Below, one piece after another: positions 46,950-58,500 of a stretch of 64,000 nucleotides of DNA; within the stretch, counting starts at the first letter, position 1, and each line of letters starts with the position of its first letter. Under the pieces are notes generated by a model. That model saw only the letters and a list, made by a program, of their open reading frames with translations, was not told where the DNA came from and did no database searches. The stretch comes from Tigriopus japonicus (taxonomy: Eukaryota > Arthropoda > Copepoda > Harpacticoida > Harpacticidae), in assembly GCA_010645155.1 (NCBI GenBank), contig CM021323.1, positions 6,999,442-7,063,441 on the forward strand, read 5' to 3'. The position numbers and the translations under genes were made by a program.

Positions 46950-47957
46950 TATGAACGTTACATGGACTGAAAATCCACGTACATAGAAGCCAACGTACAT
47001 AAACAAATCCAAGTGGAGGGCAAAGTCAATCAGGGTTGCCAAAAAATGCTAGACACGCCATTACTATTGGCACAATTTTCTATAAATTATTATGTTTGGT
47101 TGTTTGGTATATGTACATGTTTCAAAATTTGATTTGCCAAGGGTGATATTATCTCCTGAAATGTAATGTTTTATGGAGGTTTTTGATATTCTATTTCAAG
47201 TCACTGAAATTCTAATGACTTTAGTAATGAATTTGCCTTACAAAACAAATAAAGTTTTTAGCAAACAACTTTAAACATGCCTTGATATTTCTTCCAGATT
47301 CTTTGCATTTAAGGCAGGATTGTGGACAAATTTTTAAACACTTTTCCTGACCAACTCACTATACAAGGGTTGTATAGATCTGCCAACAGTAACTCGTTGG
47401 TAGACCAAATATCATATAAACATTAATTGTAGAAATTGTATTAATGATTAACTCTCTTTACAGGGAATCCCATTCCTTGTAGCAGTATTTATTCTATTGG
47501 CCTTGTGGTCAAAACCTGACATACGCTTCTATTCTCACAACCATTTTGGGATAGTAAAATCCCCTAAAAAGAGGGGCACATCATCCTATTTGGCACCTCT
47601 AACACATTTCCCAACTGGCAAAACTACCATACCAGGTATAGAGCTCCCCATGACATCATAACTCATTTACCATTTCTAGATACATGATGTTGCCAAGTTC
47701 AAGCATGGGTTAGGAGCTGAAATTGGTTTAGTCTTAATCTACCTACAATGAAGATCATGGAGAGAACTTGCATAATTATTGAATGAATAAAACAAAAATA
47801 TTATTGCAATATTATTTCTGAAAGAAAAATGTGTTTCTACTGACTGCCATGTGTGTAGCATATTTTAGCAACCCTGATTGACTTTGCCCTTCACTTGGGT
47901 TTGTTTACGTACGTCGGCTCCTATGTACGTGGATTTTCAATCCATGTAACGTTCATA
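46950..47957. mobile_element. Second TATG foldback-type element (10-bp target duplication)
   Basis: 1008 bp. Both ends read TATGAACGTTACATGGA inward, with inverted arms of about 110 bp at least (through AGTCAATCAGGGTTGC). Exact 10-bp duplication TTTGGCAATG at 46940-46949 and 47958-47967. No ORF. It shares TATG ends and duplication length with 7908-9099 but not sequence. Confidence 0.85.
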
Positions 47958-47976
47958 TTTGGCAATGAACTCTGAA

Positions 47977-48284
47977 CAAAATTTCAGCTGATTCCACAAA
48001 AAAAGCGCCTCTTCCGGTCAGATTGAGACATAGTTGCCAGCTAATGAGTGTGTTTTAATGCCACTCTTTGGCAAACCGTTCAAGATTTTCTTGAAATCAA
48101 CATTTCTTCGAAATGAACGATTTTGATAACAAAATGCCATTGCAAAGAAATGTAAGCATCTAAGGATGAACCTATTTCTCCAAAGTTTTGCCAAAAGTGG
48201 CATTAAAAACCACTCTCTAGTTGGGAACTATGTCTCAATACGACCGCAAGAGGCGCTTATTTTGTGGAATCAGCTGAAATTTTG
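47977..48284. mobile_element. Repeat FB-B, copy 2
   Basis: 308-bp palindrome-like element. Arms TTTCAGCTGATTCCACAAAA and its complement, each followed inward by AAGCGCCTCTT. The centre has ATGCCACTCTTTGG and its near complement. Related to the interior of 40744-42070. Confidence 0.7.
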
Positions 48285-48889
48285 ATCAAGGTTAATTAAA
48301 ATCTAATTAGTTGTTGTTGGAGGCACACTTGACACAAACCAGATTTAACAATAGAAATTTCAATTTCCCCAATAGATTTTTTCCTTTAAACAACCAAAAT
48401 ATTAGAAAAGTTTGGGAAATACTACGAAAAATTATCATTCTGGACCCTACTTGTAAAAAATTCCAAACGGGAAAGTTATGTTGCTTACCCTTCATTTGAG
48501 GTTAAGGGCCACCAAAAAAGGTTGGAACTTGTTATGTATTTGATAAAACTTAGGATGATGATTTTTAAACCCCAAATTCTAATATGAATTACTGGTGTCG
48601 GTGTCGTTCTTGGTGTCGGTGTCGGCGTCGACACCAGCGGTGTCGACACCACGGTGTCGATGGGAAACTTTGACACCGGTGTCGGTGTCAGTGTCGGTTT
48701 CAACCTTCCGGTGTCGGTGTCGGTGTCGAGGTCAAAATTGCCGGTGTCACCCATCCCTACCACAGCCCACATGTGTGCCCAAGGCTGGTTGTTGGTGGGC
48801 CCAGGCGCTATGGGGAAGGTTAGACATAGTGGGTCTGCGAGACATCCAAAGTATTGTACTCGTGGCATAAAAACCTCTTTGATCGCTAA

Positions 48890-49030
48890 TTTGTGGGCTC
48901 CTGAACCTAACAACGTTTGGTCAGGGGGCACCTGAACCTAACAACGTCTGTTCAGGGGGCCCCTGAACTTACTAACGTCTGTTCAGGGGGCCCTGAACCT
49001 ACTAACGTCAGCTTGGTGGGCCCCTGACAA
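48890..49030. repeat. About 28-bp tandem repeat
   Basis: Four to five units of CCTGAACCTAACAACGTCTG followed by TTCAGGGGGCC with variation. Confidence 0.75.
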
Positions 49031-49080
49031 CATGCAATCAACTTTGTGGGCCTTGACCCAAAAGTGGTTGCTGACCCCTG

Positions 49081-50520
49081 GTTTAGACCGTACATTTTTA
49101 AAATAGAATGAAATTGATGAGAGATGGCACTTGTTTGTCCCTTTGGTTCACTTAGTTTCATGAAATTATCAATTTGATTCATTTGTATGGCAAAAATAGA
49201 GCAATGATGACTACAACGAAGATTGCAGGAAGATGTTGTTCAGGTTCCAAACCGTACAAAAGAAACTCGAGGGAGCATTTTTTCTTTAACAAAAACATAT
49301 CACAGTTATGTAGAGCAATTGGCTATAAGGAAAATATTTTAAAGCAATCCCAGCATACAATAAGGACAATGACATTTTTGGAATTAGGGAGAAAAGATGA
49401 ATATTTGGTTGAAGGGTACATAAGCTTCCATTATTTTTCCCCTTTGCCATATTTCTCAATGCCAGCCTTACAGTTGCATTCATCGTTTTCTACAATAAAG
49501 AATTTATCACTAAAACTAATTGTGAGGTCTTAAAGGTCTGGACGGTCTGGATTCAGGTGAGAAAAGGGATATGCCAATTTCACAACCAAAGATCGAGCCA
49601 TTCTATTCTAAGCCACAGATCTGTGTTCTAAGCTGGGTCGATTTGGGTGAGGCTGGGTTTAGGTTGGACCTCAACGCAGGGTGGCTTTTCAGAAGGCCTT
49701 TCATAAGTACCAAAAAAACATATAAAAAAAATTACAATTTCTAGAATTTATTACAACCTTCCACTTATAATTTATTCTTTGGATACTAAATGAAAAAATG
49801 AAATCACTGGATAACTCAGGAATATGTAAATGTTTTGAATTGGAAAAAGAGCCGGTGAAAATGATTTAATTGTACAGGGCTTACAAAAAAGACTTGAATT
49901 TCGGTCACTTTGGAGGAAAAAGTGAGCATATAATATTAATTTTGTGGTTAGATTTTTAGATTGTTAGATTTAGATTTTGTTGCTTTTTTCCTTCCAAATG
50001 TCTTGACACCCTGACTCTTTTGACTGATTTCTTATTGTTTACATACCATAGACAAGTGTACAAAACACAAGTTGTCGTAATTTGCCACCAGAGAGAATCA
50101 AGTTCAAATCAAACAAAATTGACACACATTTGACAGCAGTATTCCGCCATAATAATGGGGGTAAATTTTATCACCAGTACAATGATCACATCGATAACTC
50201 TCCAAACTATTCATTGAAGCAGATGAAAAGAACGAGTTAGATGCATGGTTTGAAAAGATGGAACAAAATACCGCAAGCAGGGAATAGTTGTCATTAATCA
50301 TAATATGTTTCAAAATCAAAGATTTCCAGAGGTGAAATTCATGGTGGGCTAGGAAGACCTCCGGCTCCAGGATTACCTTTATACTTACGCAACATAATTC
50401 TTTAAATTCTTTATCTTTTAAACCATCTAAACTTAGTTCGTTTCAAGCGCCCTCTATCCTAGTTGTTTTGAACCTCAAGTGGAATTGCTTTGTAGAACAC
50501 CAAATATCCCTACGATTGAC
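49081..50520. other. Upstream of the BTB zinc-finger gene; no gene seen
   Basis: AT-rich intergenic DNA with domain-less ORFs. The promoter of the BTB gene is presumably near 50300-50500; no TATA box stands out. Confidence 0.4.
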
Positions 50521-53500
50521 ATGTCCGATTCTTCGTCGAGCGGCGTAGTGGGCGGGTCAGGGGGCGTGGGGGCTATGACCATCTATATGAAGGACTACAG
50601 CCAACTCCAAAGCAATCACCTGCAGAATCTTCGTGGGGAAAACGCCCTTTTGGACCTGGATATCGTGTGTCAAGAACGTCACATTCGCGTGCACAAAGTC
50701 CTTTTGGCCTCAGCCTCGCAATTCTTTAAGGTAAGTCATCAGTCACAATCCGCTCATTCTAACCAATAAATCATGCCAATAAATCATGACACTAGGTTAA
50801 CTAGTTTTATTCTTGAACTGGACTAGTTCGTTACCATGAGTATGAGCGGTATGATGTGTGGTAATAAGGATGATTAGGGACGGGCAGAAAGTGCAAATAA
50901 ATTTACCCTTTGAGTTACCAAAAGTTGCAGAAAAATGTACACAAAAGTGCAAAACAAAAAGCAGAAAAAGGTTAATAGTGTAAATAATTACGAAAAATGA
51001 GCGGATAACTTGCATTTACACCTAAAAAGTACCCACGGCGCTTTCTTGAACGGGAGAAGTCATTTATAAGTTTTTAAGACATTTGAGACTAGTTTTGAGG
51101 TGAAGAGATAATGCCGCACAAGTAATTGAGTTCTAATTTTAAGTTTAATTAATGCACAACCAAACAAGGATACAAAGTCATTTAAAATTCACCCGAAAAC
51201 AATCTGGTTGCTTCTTTAACAAGTTCAAAATTTGATATTAAAACTAAAAATGAAACGAAATTGTTCTAAATGGACGGGAAAGGACGGGACCATCATTCCC
51301 CAAAACCAACTTTCCCAATGAAAACAAGCCGCTGTGGCTTATGGGGAACCGAGGTGTCACTTAAACAATTTCCAGTCACTCAACTAACATAATTTTATAA
51401 TTGAGACCAAAAAATACATACATACATACATATCAAAACTAGACGACAGGAGATCAGAGTAACTCGATGCCCGTTTTCTTTAGGATCAACTTTGTCAAGC
51501 CAACGTATTAGTTCCCGTCCTTATTCGTCTCGAGGACTTCGGATTGGACCTCCATTTTGAGGCCGTGAGTTTCGTGATCGAGTTTGTGTATCGCGGACAA
51601 GTGGTCATTCCCGGCCAGCGTTTGACTCACGTCTGTCGGGCGGCCCACGGACTCGGTATTTACGGCTTGGTCGACTTCCTTCCGCACACTTCCGATAAAT
51701 TGGATGATCGTCAGGAATCCGGTCACCACGGCAATCACGAATCGGACAGATTAATGGTCCAATCTATGGGGATGGAGGTAGCGGCCGAATGCGGTCATGG
51801 CGAAAGTCAGAATGCCATGTTTCAAGCGAATATGAATGTGGAACCGTCGGAGGAGGCCACGGGCAATGCGTTTCGATCCACATTGGATGATGGGTAAGTG
51901 GACTTCTGAGGAATCACGAATCTAATTTTTGATGAAAGAAAGCAAATTTGGTATTGCATGTCAATTTGAGGGACATGTGGTGAACCTTTGGTTGCTTATT
52001 AGAAAGAATGTTTTTTTAGACTTGGTAAGCTATAACGTGTTTTAGAAAATTGCAGAATCAAATGAAAGGTTCATTTTTTTTGCATTATTGTCATAAATCG
52101 CGTTATGGAATCTTTGATTCTATTCCAATCCAGATCTGGTTCATTTTCGGGTGGAAACTGGCAAAATATCCAAGGCGTTCAATCCTCATTACCAGATCAC
52201 GCCCACGCCAATCATTCTGGGACGTCGTATTACCCAAATACTCAGGTTCTCAACGCCCATTACAACAACTCTCAGTTTAATGCGCCCATGTGTTCGTCGA
52301 ATCAATATGATGAGCAATACGTCGAGCACGAGAATCAAACTCATCATGGAGTAAATCACGAAGAGAACTCGTATCAATACGGCCATTCATCTTTAGGAGA
52401 ACCCGTTCCAGAAATAATGTTAGAAGAAACGTTCGATCCCGTAGTGCAAAATTCATCTGATGAGACTCAACTCGATCAGCCTAATCCAGGAGATATGATC
52501 GAGTTGTCATTAACCCCCAAAAAGACTTCTGACATCGGGCCCACGGATTTCCCCATGCCTAAAACGCCCCTAGGAAAGTTGAGAGTGATTGCTCAAAGCA
52601 TGTTAAACGCTTCTGAAAACATTCAAACACCCAGTCGGGGTCAAGAGACACAAGAGTCAAGGGTTCCGGAGAAAATCCCTTTACCCGAAATGGGTTCGGA
52701 AAATAATCACGAAGCCGAAGTTGACGAGGCTCCAACAGATCTAGTTTCATCCAATGGAACAACGACGACCAATATTACCAATTCTACGGTTATTCAAACG
52801 CCTTTGAATGCCAATCAAGTGGCATGGTTGACCTCTCAATGCTCTTCCACAACGGCTTCGACGGAAAAGGGCCAAACGTTTTCAGTGCCAACTACTGAAG
52901 ATGAGGCTGTTGATAGAGTGGAAGTTCCCGGGGGAACCTGGATCCTCACTAATCCTAAAAAGGATGAAGAAGGGGCTTGGACAGTTCCAGCCGATGATCC
53001 CCAACAACCTAAGGTTTTACCAATCGAAGGTGACAATGAGTCTTCCAATCTAGGCAATTGGCACTTATTAGCCAATACTTCCAATGAGTCTTCTCAAACT
53101 CCGCCAGAAGAGGCCGATTCAAAGAAAATGGGCGATCAAATGTTGGCCATTCGATCCGGAATTTCATTACCTTTGCAATCTAAAAAGCGGAAGCGAACCA
53201 AAGAGGATGCTACCGATGTAGGAAATCATTCACCATCAAGCTCTTCCAAGAAAGGTGATCTTGGCATTCGGAAGGATCTCACTTTACCTTCAGCCCCTAA
53301 ACCTGGTGAAGATAATGTGTTTCAATCGGATGATCTAACCCGCGACTTGACCGCCCTCCAATTCCCCGTGGTTCAATTAGACGAAGATGATGATTGTGAA
53401 TTGACCATTCGAGGAATTGCTGAATCGGGCCAATCGGGCCTAATTCGAACTGCCACGACCAGCGAAGAATATCAATGTGTGGAATGTTCTATGGGATTTC

Positions 53501-55575
53501 CCAAAGCCGCTCAACTGCGACTACATGTCAAGTAAGACAGACATCAAGTGGTTTGTTCAAGTACAATATCTTCATACTAATTGTATATTTCATGTTGATT
53601 CGACAGGAATTTGCACAAGGAAAAGGATCAATTCATGTGTCCAGTGTGCAAGATTGGTCCCATCTTGGGCAAGGAGGATCTTAAGGTCCATTTGTACAAA
53701 GAGCACGGAATCGGGGAGATGTTTCGGTGCGAGGAATGCGATTTCGAGTGTTTGGTCAAAAGTCAATACATCAGCCATGTCTCGTTACATTCCTTCAAAG
53801 ACGACAAACTGAAATGCATCAAGTGTGAGAAAGAGTTCAAGAGTCGCAACGGGTTCAAGCTTCATTTGAAGCAGCATTTCCAGGAGAAAATGTTCCAATG
53901 CTCCTACTGTAATGAGTTCACGTGTGCTCAAAAGCTCTCACTGATTCGACATTTGGCCACCAAACACAAGAAGGACTTAAAAGGCAACGATCTTAAAGAG
54001 ATCTACACGTGCTCGGAATGCGATTTCAAATCTGTGGCGGGTAAGAAAAGGCTGCTCATTGCTCACCTAGTAAAGTAAAAGCGGACATTTCTCCATGGCA
54101 TCCAGTAAGAGATGAGTGGAATATGTCCGAGAAGAGCCCAGTTTGGACCTCCGGAGTTTGTATTTTAGAGTCAGTAGATATTTTGTTAGTTTGAACATGC
54201 TTCTGTCTTAGAATCCAAACTTGTTCAGGGAAGACTGACACATTTGAGTCTGATTGAGGGGTGGTCCATGTTTTTGTTTTTGTACGGATTTCAAGATTCT
54301 TATCAATCTGGGTCAAAGGGGGCCGTTTTGTCACCCACTACAGCCCCTTTAACAAATTGTTTGACTTTCAGATTATCAATTAAAGGATCACATTCTTCGT
54401 AAACATACGTCCAAAGACAAAATGCGCTTTCATTGCCAACATTGTGATTACGCTTCCGTCGAAAAAGCGGCTGTGGATCGACATGTTCGCTTTAAACATA
54501 CCAATGATCGGCCTTATGAATGCGAAATCTGCGGATTCAGGTACTTTTTGGACCTGACCGACATCCTTTGACCCTTAACAAAAACAAGTGCATGTTTTCA
54601 TTTCAGAACTCATACGACAGCGGCTATGGCTCGTCATAAACGAGGTCATTATTCGCAGAAGCCGTTTGTGTGCAATATCTGTGGTAAAGCATACGCGGAC
54701 TCGAAACGATTGCGGGACCACAAATTCCGACATGAGGGCAAATTTCCGTTCGTTTGTCAACTCTGTGGATTCTGTACCAGAAGGTACCAATACATACAAT
54801 ATTAGAGCAAGGATTATTATGTAACTAAAAACTTCAATCCTCAATTTGGTTCGAAAAAACTCTTTCCGCATTCGATTTCGATTTAACTTTTTAACACTTT
54901 TTTGCATTTTATTTAGACCTATCTGTTTATTTTGAGAAAAGAAAAAGGAATTCGAGAAAAATATATGGAACTAACTGAATTTTCGCGATTGATTGCCCTA
55001 TTTACTTTTTTTTTTCGTGCGATTTTGAAAATTGATTTTTTGCTCCATTTGAAAAGCTTTTTTTTCGTGCTAGTAATTCAAAAACTTTTTTCGGCATTTT
55101 TTGTCAACTATTTTCTGACCTCTACACATCATAGTCCTCCTAATTTGATTGAATGTTTTAATATTCCAGGAAAGACTCCCTAAACAATCACATGCAACGT
55201 CAACACAAGTCTGAGAAAGTGGATCCTGTCGGATCTGGAGTCGGTCAGGATTCGTTTGAAAGTCATCATGAGGGCGGCAAACCCGCCCGAGTCAAGGCCA
55301 ATAGTCGTAGTCGACACGACTCTGGGGGCGTGCCCAAGTCACATATTGTCGGTCATATCAATCAGGATGGCAGTATCCGCCCAATTTGTAACGTGGGTGA
55401 AGATGAGCAGAATATTCAAACGAGTCCGATGCCTGTGGTCAATGCGGACGAAGTGATTGTGATCAGTCAGAATTCCTCGAGTTCCATTGGTTTGGCCAAT
55501 GAGCTCACTATCAGAGATGAAGGTGGGACCAACCGTGCCGATGAAAGTGGGTCCGAGATTGCGGAAGAGGGTTAA
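50521..55575 (+). CDS. BTB/POZ and ten-C2H2-finger transcription factor (1067 aa)
   Basis: Nuclear DNA-binding regulator of the BTB-ZF type. Seven exons: 50521-50730, 51484-51893, 52134-53531, 53607-54040, 54372-54540, 54607-54783 and 55170-55575, with GT/AG sites and matching phases. The start is the ATG at 50521; codons upstream offer only GTG. The BTB domain is at about residues 35-135 (LDLDIVCQERHIRVHKVLLA, then SFVIEFVYRGQV). A long acidic and Ser/Thr-rich middle follows (about 140-650), with VVQLDEDDD that looks like a SUMO-interacting motif. Ten C2H2 fingers span about 652-946, from YQCVECSMGF to the last CQLCGF finger. A low-complexity tail closes the protein. Splicing inside fingers is confirmed: exon 4 to exon 5 restores a canonical finger. 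Orthology to a named gene is not claimed. The stop codon is 8 bp from the CDK20 stop on the other strand. Confidence 0.92.
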
Positions 55576-55583
55576 GGTGAATA

Positions 55584-58500
55584 CTAGACCTTCAGTGATA
55601 ATAAATCCTCGAACAGATCTTCAAACCTGGCTGTTTCCATCTTGGTTTCCCAAGCCTCGCTGCCGAATGTGGGAGATGACTGATGGACGTCCTTCATTTT
55701 GTTCTTTTGGTCCAGGTCTTTACTGGAAATCTTTGGCATGTCGGGTTGACGAGCCGGAAATGGGGTAACGAAGAAGTACATGTCTAATAGTGCTTCTTGG
55801 GCCGAGATTCGCTTCTTCGAGTCATAGTTGATGAATCGCTTGAACAAGGCTTGAGCTTCAGGGGGAGCATCTGGCACGAGATTCTCCAATGGAATGGCGG
55901 TTGTCTTAGGGAATGTGATTTTTGAGTAGTCAGGAAGATCTAAAAGAAATGTAATATATTTTGATGGTCAAACAATTGTGATATTTATACCGGCCAAAGT
56001 AAAAAAGCATTAGTGAAGAAGTGTGTGTGTCATCTTCTGTCTCAATTGCTAAAACGAGTTTTGATTCATGTGATTTAGGGTGTGTGGTATGGAATATCTG
56101 TAATTCTTGAGACTTGAGAGTGATGCTTTCTCAAAGCTCATTAAAAAATCCTACCCAAAATGAAAAAGCTAGCCTTCATCTGGTATTTTTGCCACTGCAG
56201 GGCTAGCTACACGTGCTTGGATAGGACATAACGCATAAACCTAGCATGTAATTGCTTTGTATTTTGAAATTTTTGGTCAATTCAACTCAAGCAAAGTTTT
56301 TTTTTAATTTTAAACAAACCTTATTTGAATAAACAATCAATCGTCAAACTTGATTTGAATGGAAAGTTCGTGTTTTCTGAAAAAGAAAAACATGCCTTGT
56401 GATTGATGGCACAATACGTTTGATATTAGGGGTGAAGTATGGCATAGTGCGTACTGCGTCGGTTTGTCGGGCAGATGGTTGGGGTTCGATCCCAGCCACC
56501 CTCAAAACTTAACTCTTTGGAGTCAAAACTTAGCGTTGAACCGTCTTTCAATGCAATCACCTACCAATATATACCATTGGCAACCAAAAAGTGGCAAGGA
56601 GCGGGAATATTCCTTCATGGAACATCCATTATCAGTGATGTACTGGCTCCTTAACAAACAAACGTTTGATATTTTTGCCCGTTCAAAAGCTTTTGGTTTT
56701 GGCAAATCACTCTTTCACTGTACCTTTGAGGCATTATAACCATTTGGTCCCATTTAGAAACTAAAAGTCTCATCACAAGTCTCGCCGTGCAGTTCTTAGT
56801 TGGTCTGGTACATTAATGATTTTAAGCAAGATGTAATTTGGGATGCAAAATGGATGTAAACTAAAATCAAACTATTACCTGAGACTCCGGGCCAGATCTT
56901 CTCATTGGGCGTGCCCATGGTTCGTATAACCAAGCCCAATTGGTCTATGTCATTCTCGCCAGGGAAAATGGGCGAGAAATTGAGAAGCTCGCCAAAAATG
57001 CAACCAATTGACCAAAGATCCACAGCTTCAGAATAATTTCTGGCCCCATAGAGCAATTCGGGTGAACGATACCATCGTGTTGCCACTTGATGTGAATAGG
57101 GGCGTTTCTCGTTGCGGGTGAACACCCGACTCAGTCCCAAATCAGCAATTTTTAACACTCCATCCGCACTAAGTACACAAATAAGAACATGATTAAAGAA
57201 TGTCTTTCTGTTTGGCAGAAGTACAAATTACACACCTAATTAGTAGATTAGCAGGCTTGAGATCCCGATGCATGATGTTCATGGTGTGCATGTATTGTGT
57301 GCCTCTGAGGAGCATGATCATGTAAGTCTTGATTTGGGGCTCGCTCAATGGATTGTCCACGCATTGGATCAGTTCCGAGAGATCTGACATCATGTATTCG
57401 AAGACGAGCACAAAACCCATCCCCTGAGGGTAGATATCGAATAATCGCACGACATAGGGACTGTCCAAGGCCTGAAAACAAATGGTAGATTTAGTGCCTT
57501 TTCCAAAAATATAAATCAGCAGACTGTATTTTCATCACATGGAAATGTGTGAATTTCTTTTGTGTTGAAGAAATGAAATGGGGTTTGATATGGATGATTC
57601 ATTTGTTTGTTTAAAACAATCAGTCATGTAGCAACCTTAGAGTTATCGTCTTTGATTCCTCCAATAGTCATTTTGGCATATTTAATCAATAATTACAGTA
57701 ACTTTATCGTGCCCAAACCAACTGATTTTTTAAACAATTCTTCCATAAAATGAGAAAAAATCCGTAGAACACTCTATTTATTGGAATTAAATGAAACACG
57801 AATTCTTTCTCATTCGTGGCTTTTGTTGATAGTGGAATTTTGCCGAAATACCTCTGGATCTGATAATCGTTCAAAAAAGGGATAAAACCGCAACTTCATT
57901 AAGTGAGGGCGAGCAAAGTAAAGATTTATTGTGGTCGGGATAGCCAAATCACTATGTATACTGTATATGTCGAGTTCTAGTTCATGAACGCTTCTTGGAC
58001 GGCATCGACCAAATCTTTGTCATAAAACACGCTGCACTGCTCTTTAAGGATAGCCAGATCCTCGACACTCAAATTCGTCGAGGATCGACCTCCACCAATC
58101 ACCACCGAATCGCGTTGTGGTCGATGCGATTCGGGCAAATACGTCATTTTGACCTTGATCGTCATCTTATTACTGGCATCCGTGGTCTCATTCAAGGCCA
58201 AACTCTCCTCATCCGAAACCTCGATCTTCAAATAGAAACTCAGTACGGTATAATCCTTCAAGGGTCGGATTTTGACGATATCCTCCGAGATCTCGCGTTT
58301 CATGCGTTCCACTTGATCCACTCGAGACACGTAAGCCGTGAGTAAACGAGCGATAGCCCGCCCAAAATCCGATAGTCGGGGCGTTTCTATTGGATTTTGC
58401 AAATACTCGCCGGCCAAAGCTTCCAAATTCAACGAGCTCGAAGACAACGGCAAATCCGATTTGATCACGCTATAGATATTCAAGTCGACCTCATGCTTCA

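Larger units (their letters stand above)
46043..48759. mobile_element. hAT-type element with GTGTCG repeats, nested
   Basis: 2717 bp. Ends read TAGGGGTGGGCGAGAAGCCG and, from the right, TAGGGATGGGTGACACCGGC. Exact 8-bp duplication CCACAGCC at 46035-46042 and 48760-48767. GGTGTCGGTGTCGACACC repeats occupy 46062-46150 and 48595-48750. It contains a foldback element (46950-47957) and FB-B copy 2. No transposase frame. Confidence 0.92.
46015..49080. mobile_element. Outer hAT-type element (CAGGGGT ends) containing further elements
   Basis: Left end CAGGGGTAGGAACCGGTGGG; right end reads CAGGGGTCAGCAACCACTTT from outside. Flanks TCTGAGAC and GTTTAGAC agree at 5 of 8, consistent with an older insertion. 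It carries the 46043-48759 element inside and a run of about 28-bp units near its right end. No ORF. Confidence 0.65.

Noticed and set aside
48485..48935. Ser/Val- and Thr/Pro-rich ORFs over the GTGTCG repeat
   Set aside because: Products of a simple repeat inside a hAT-type element; no domain.
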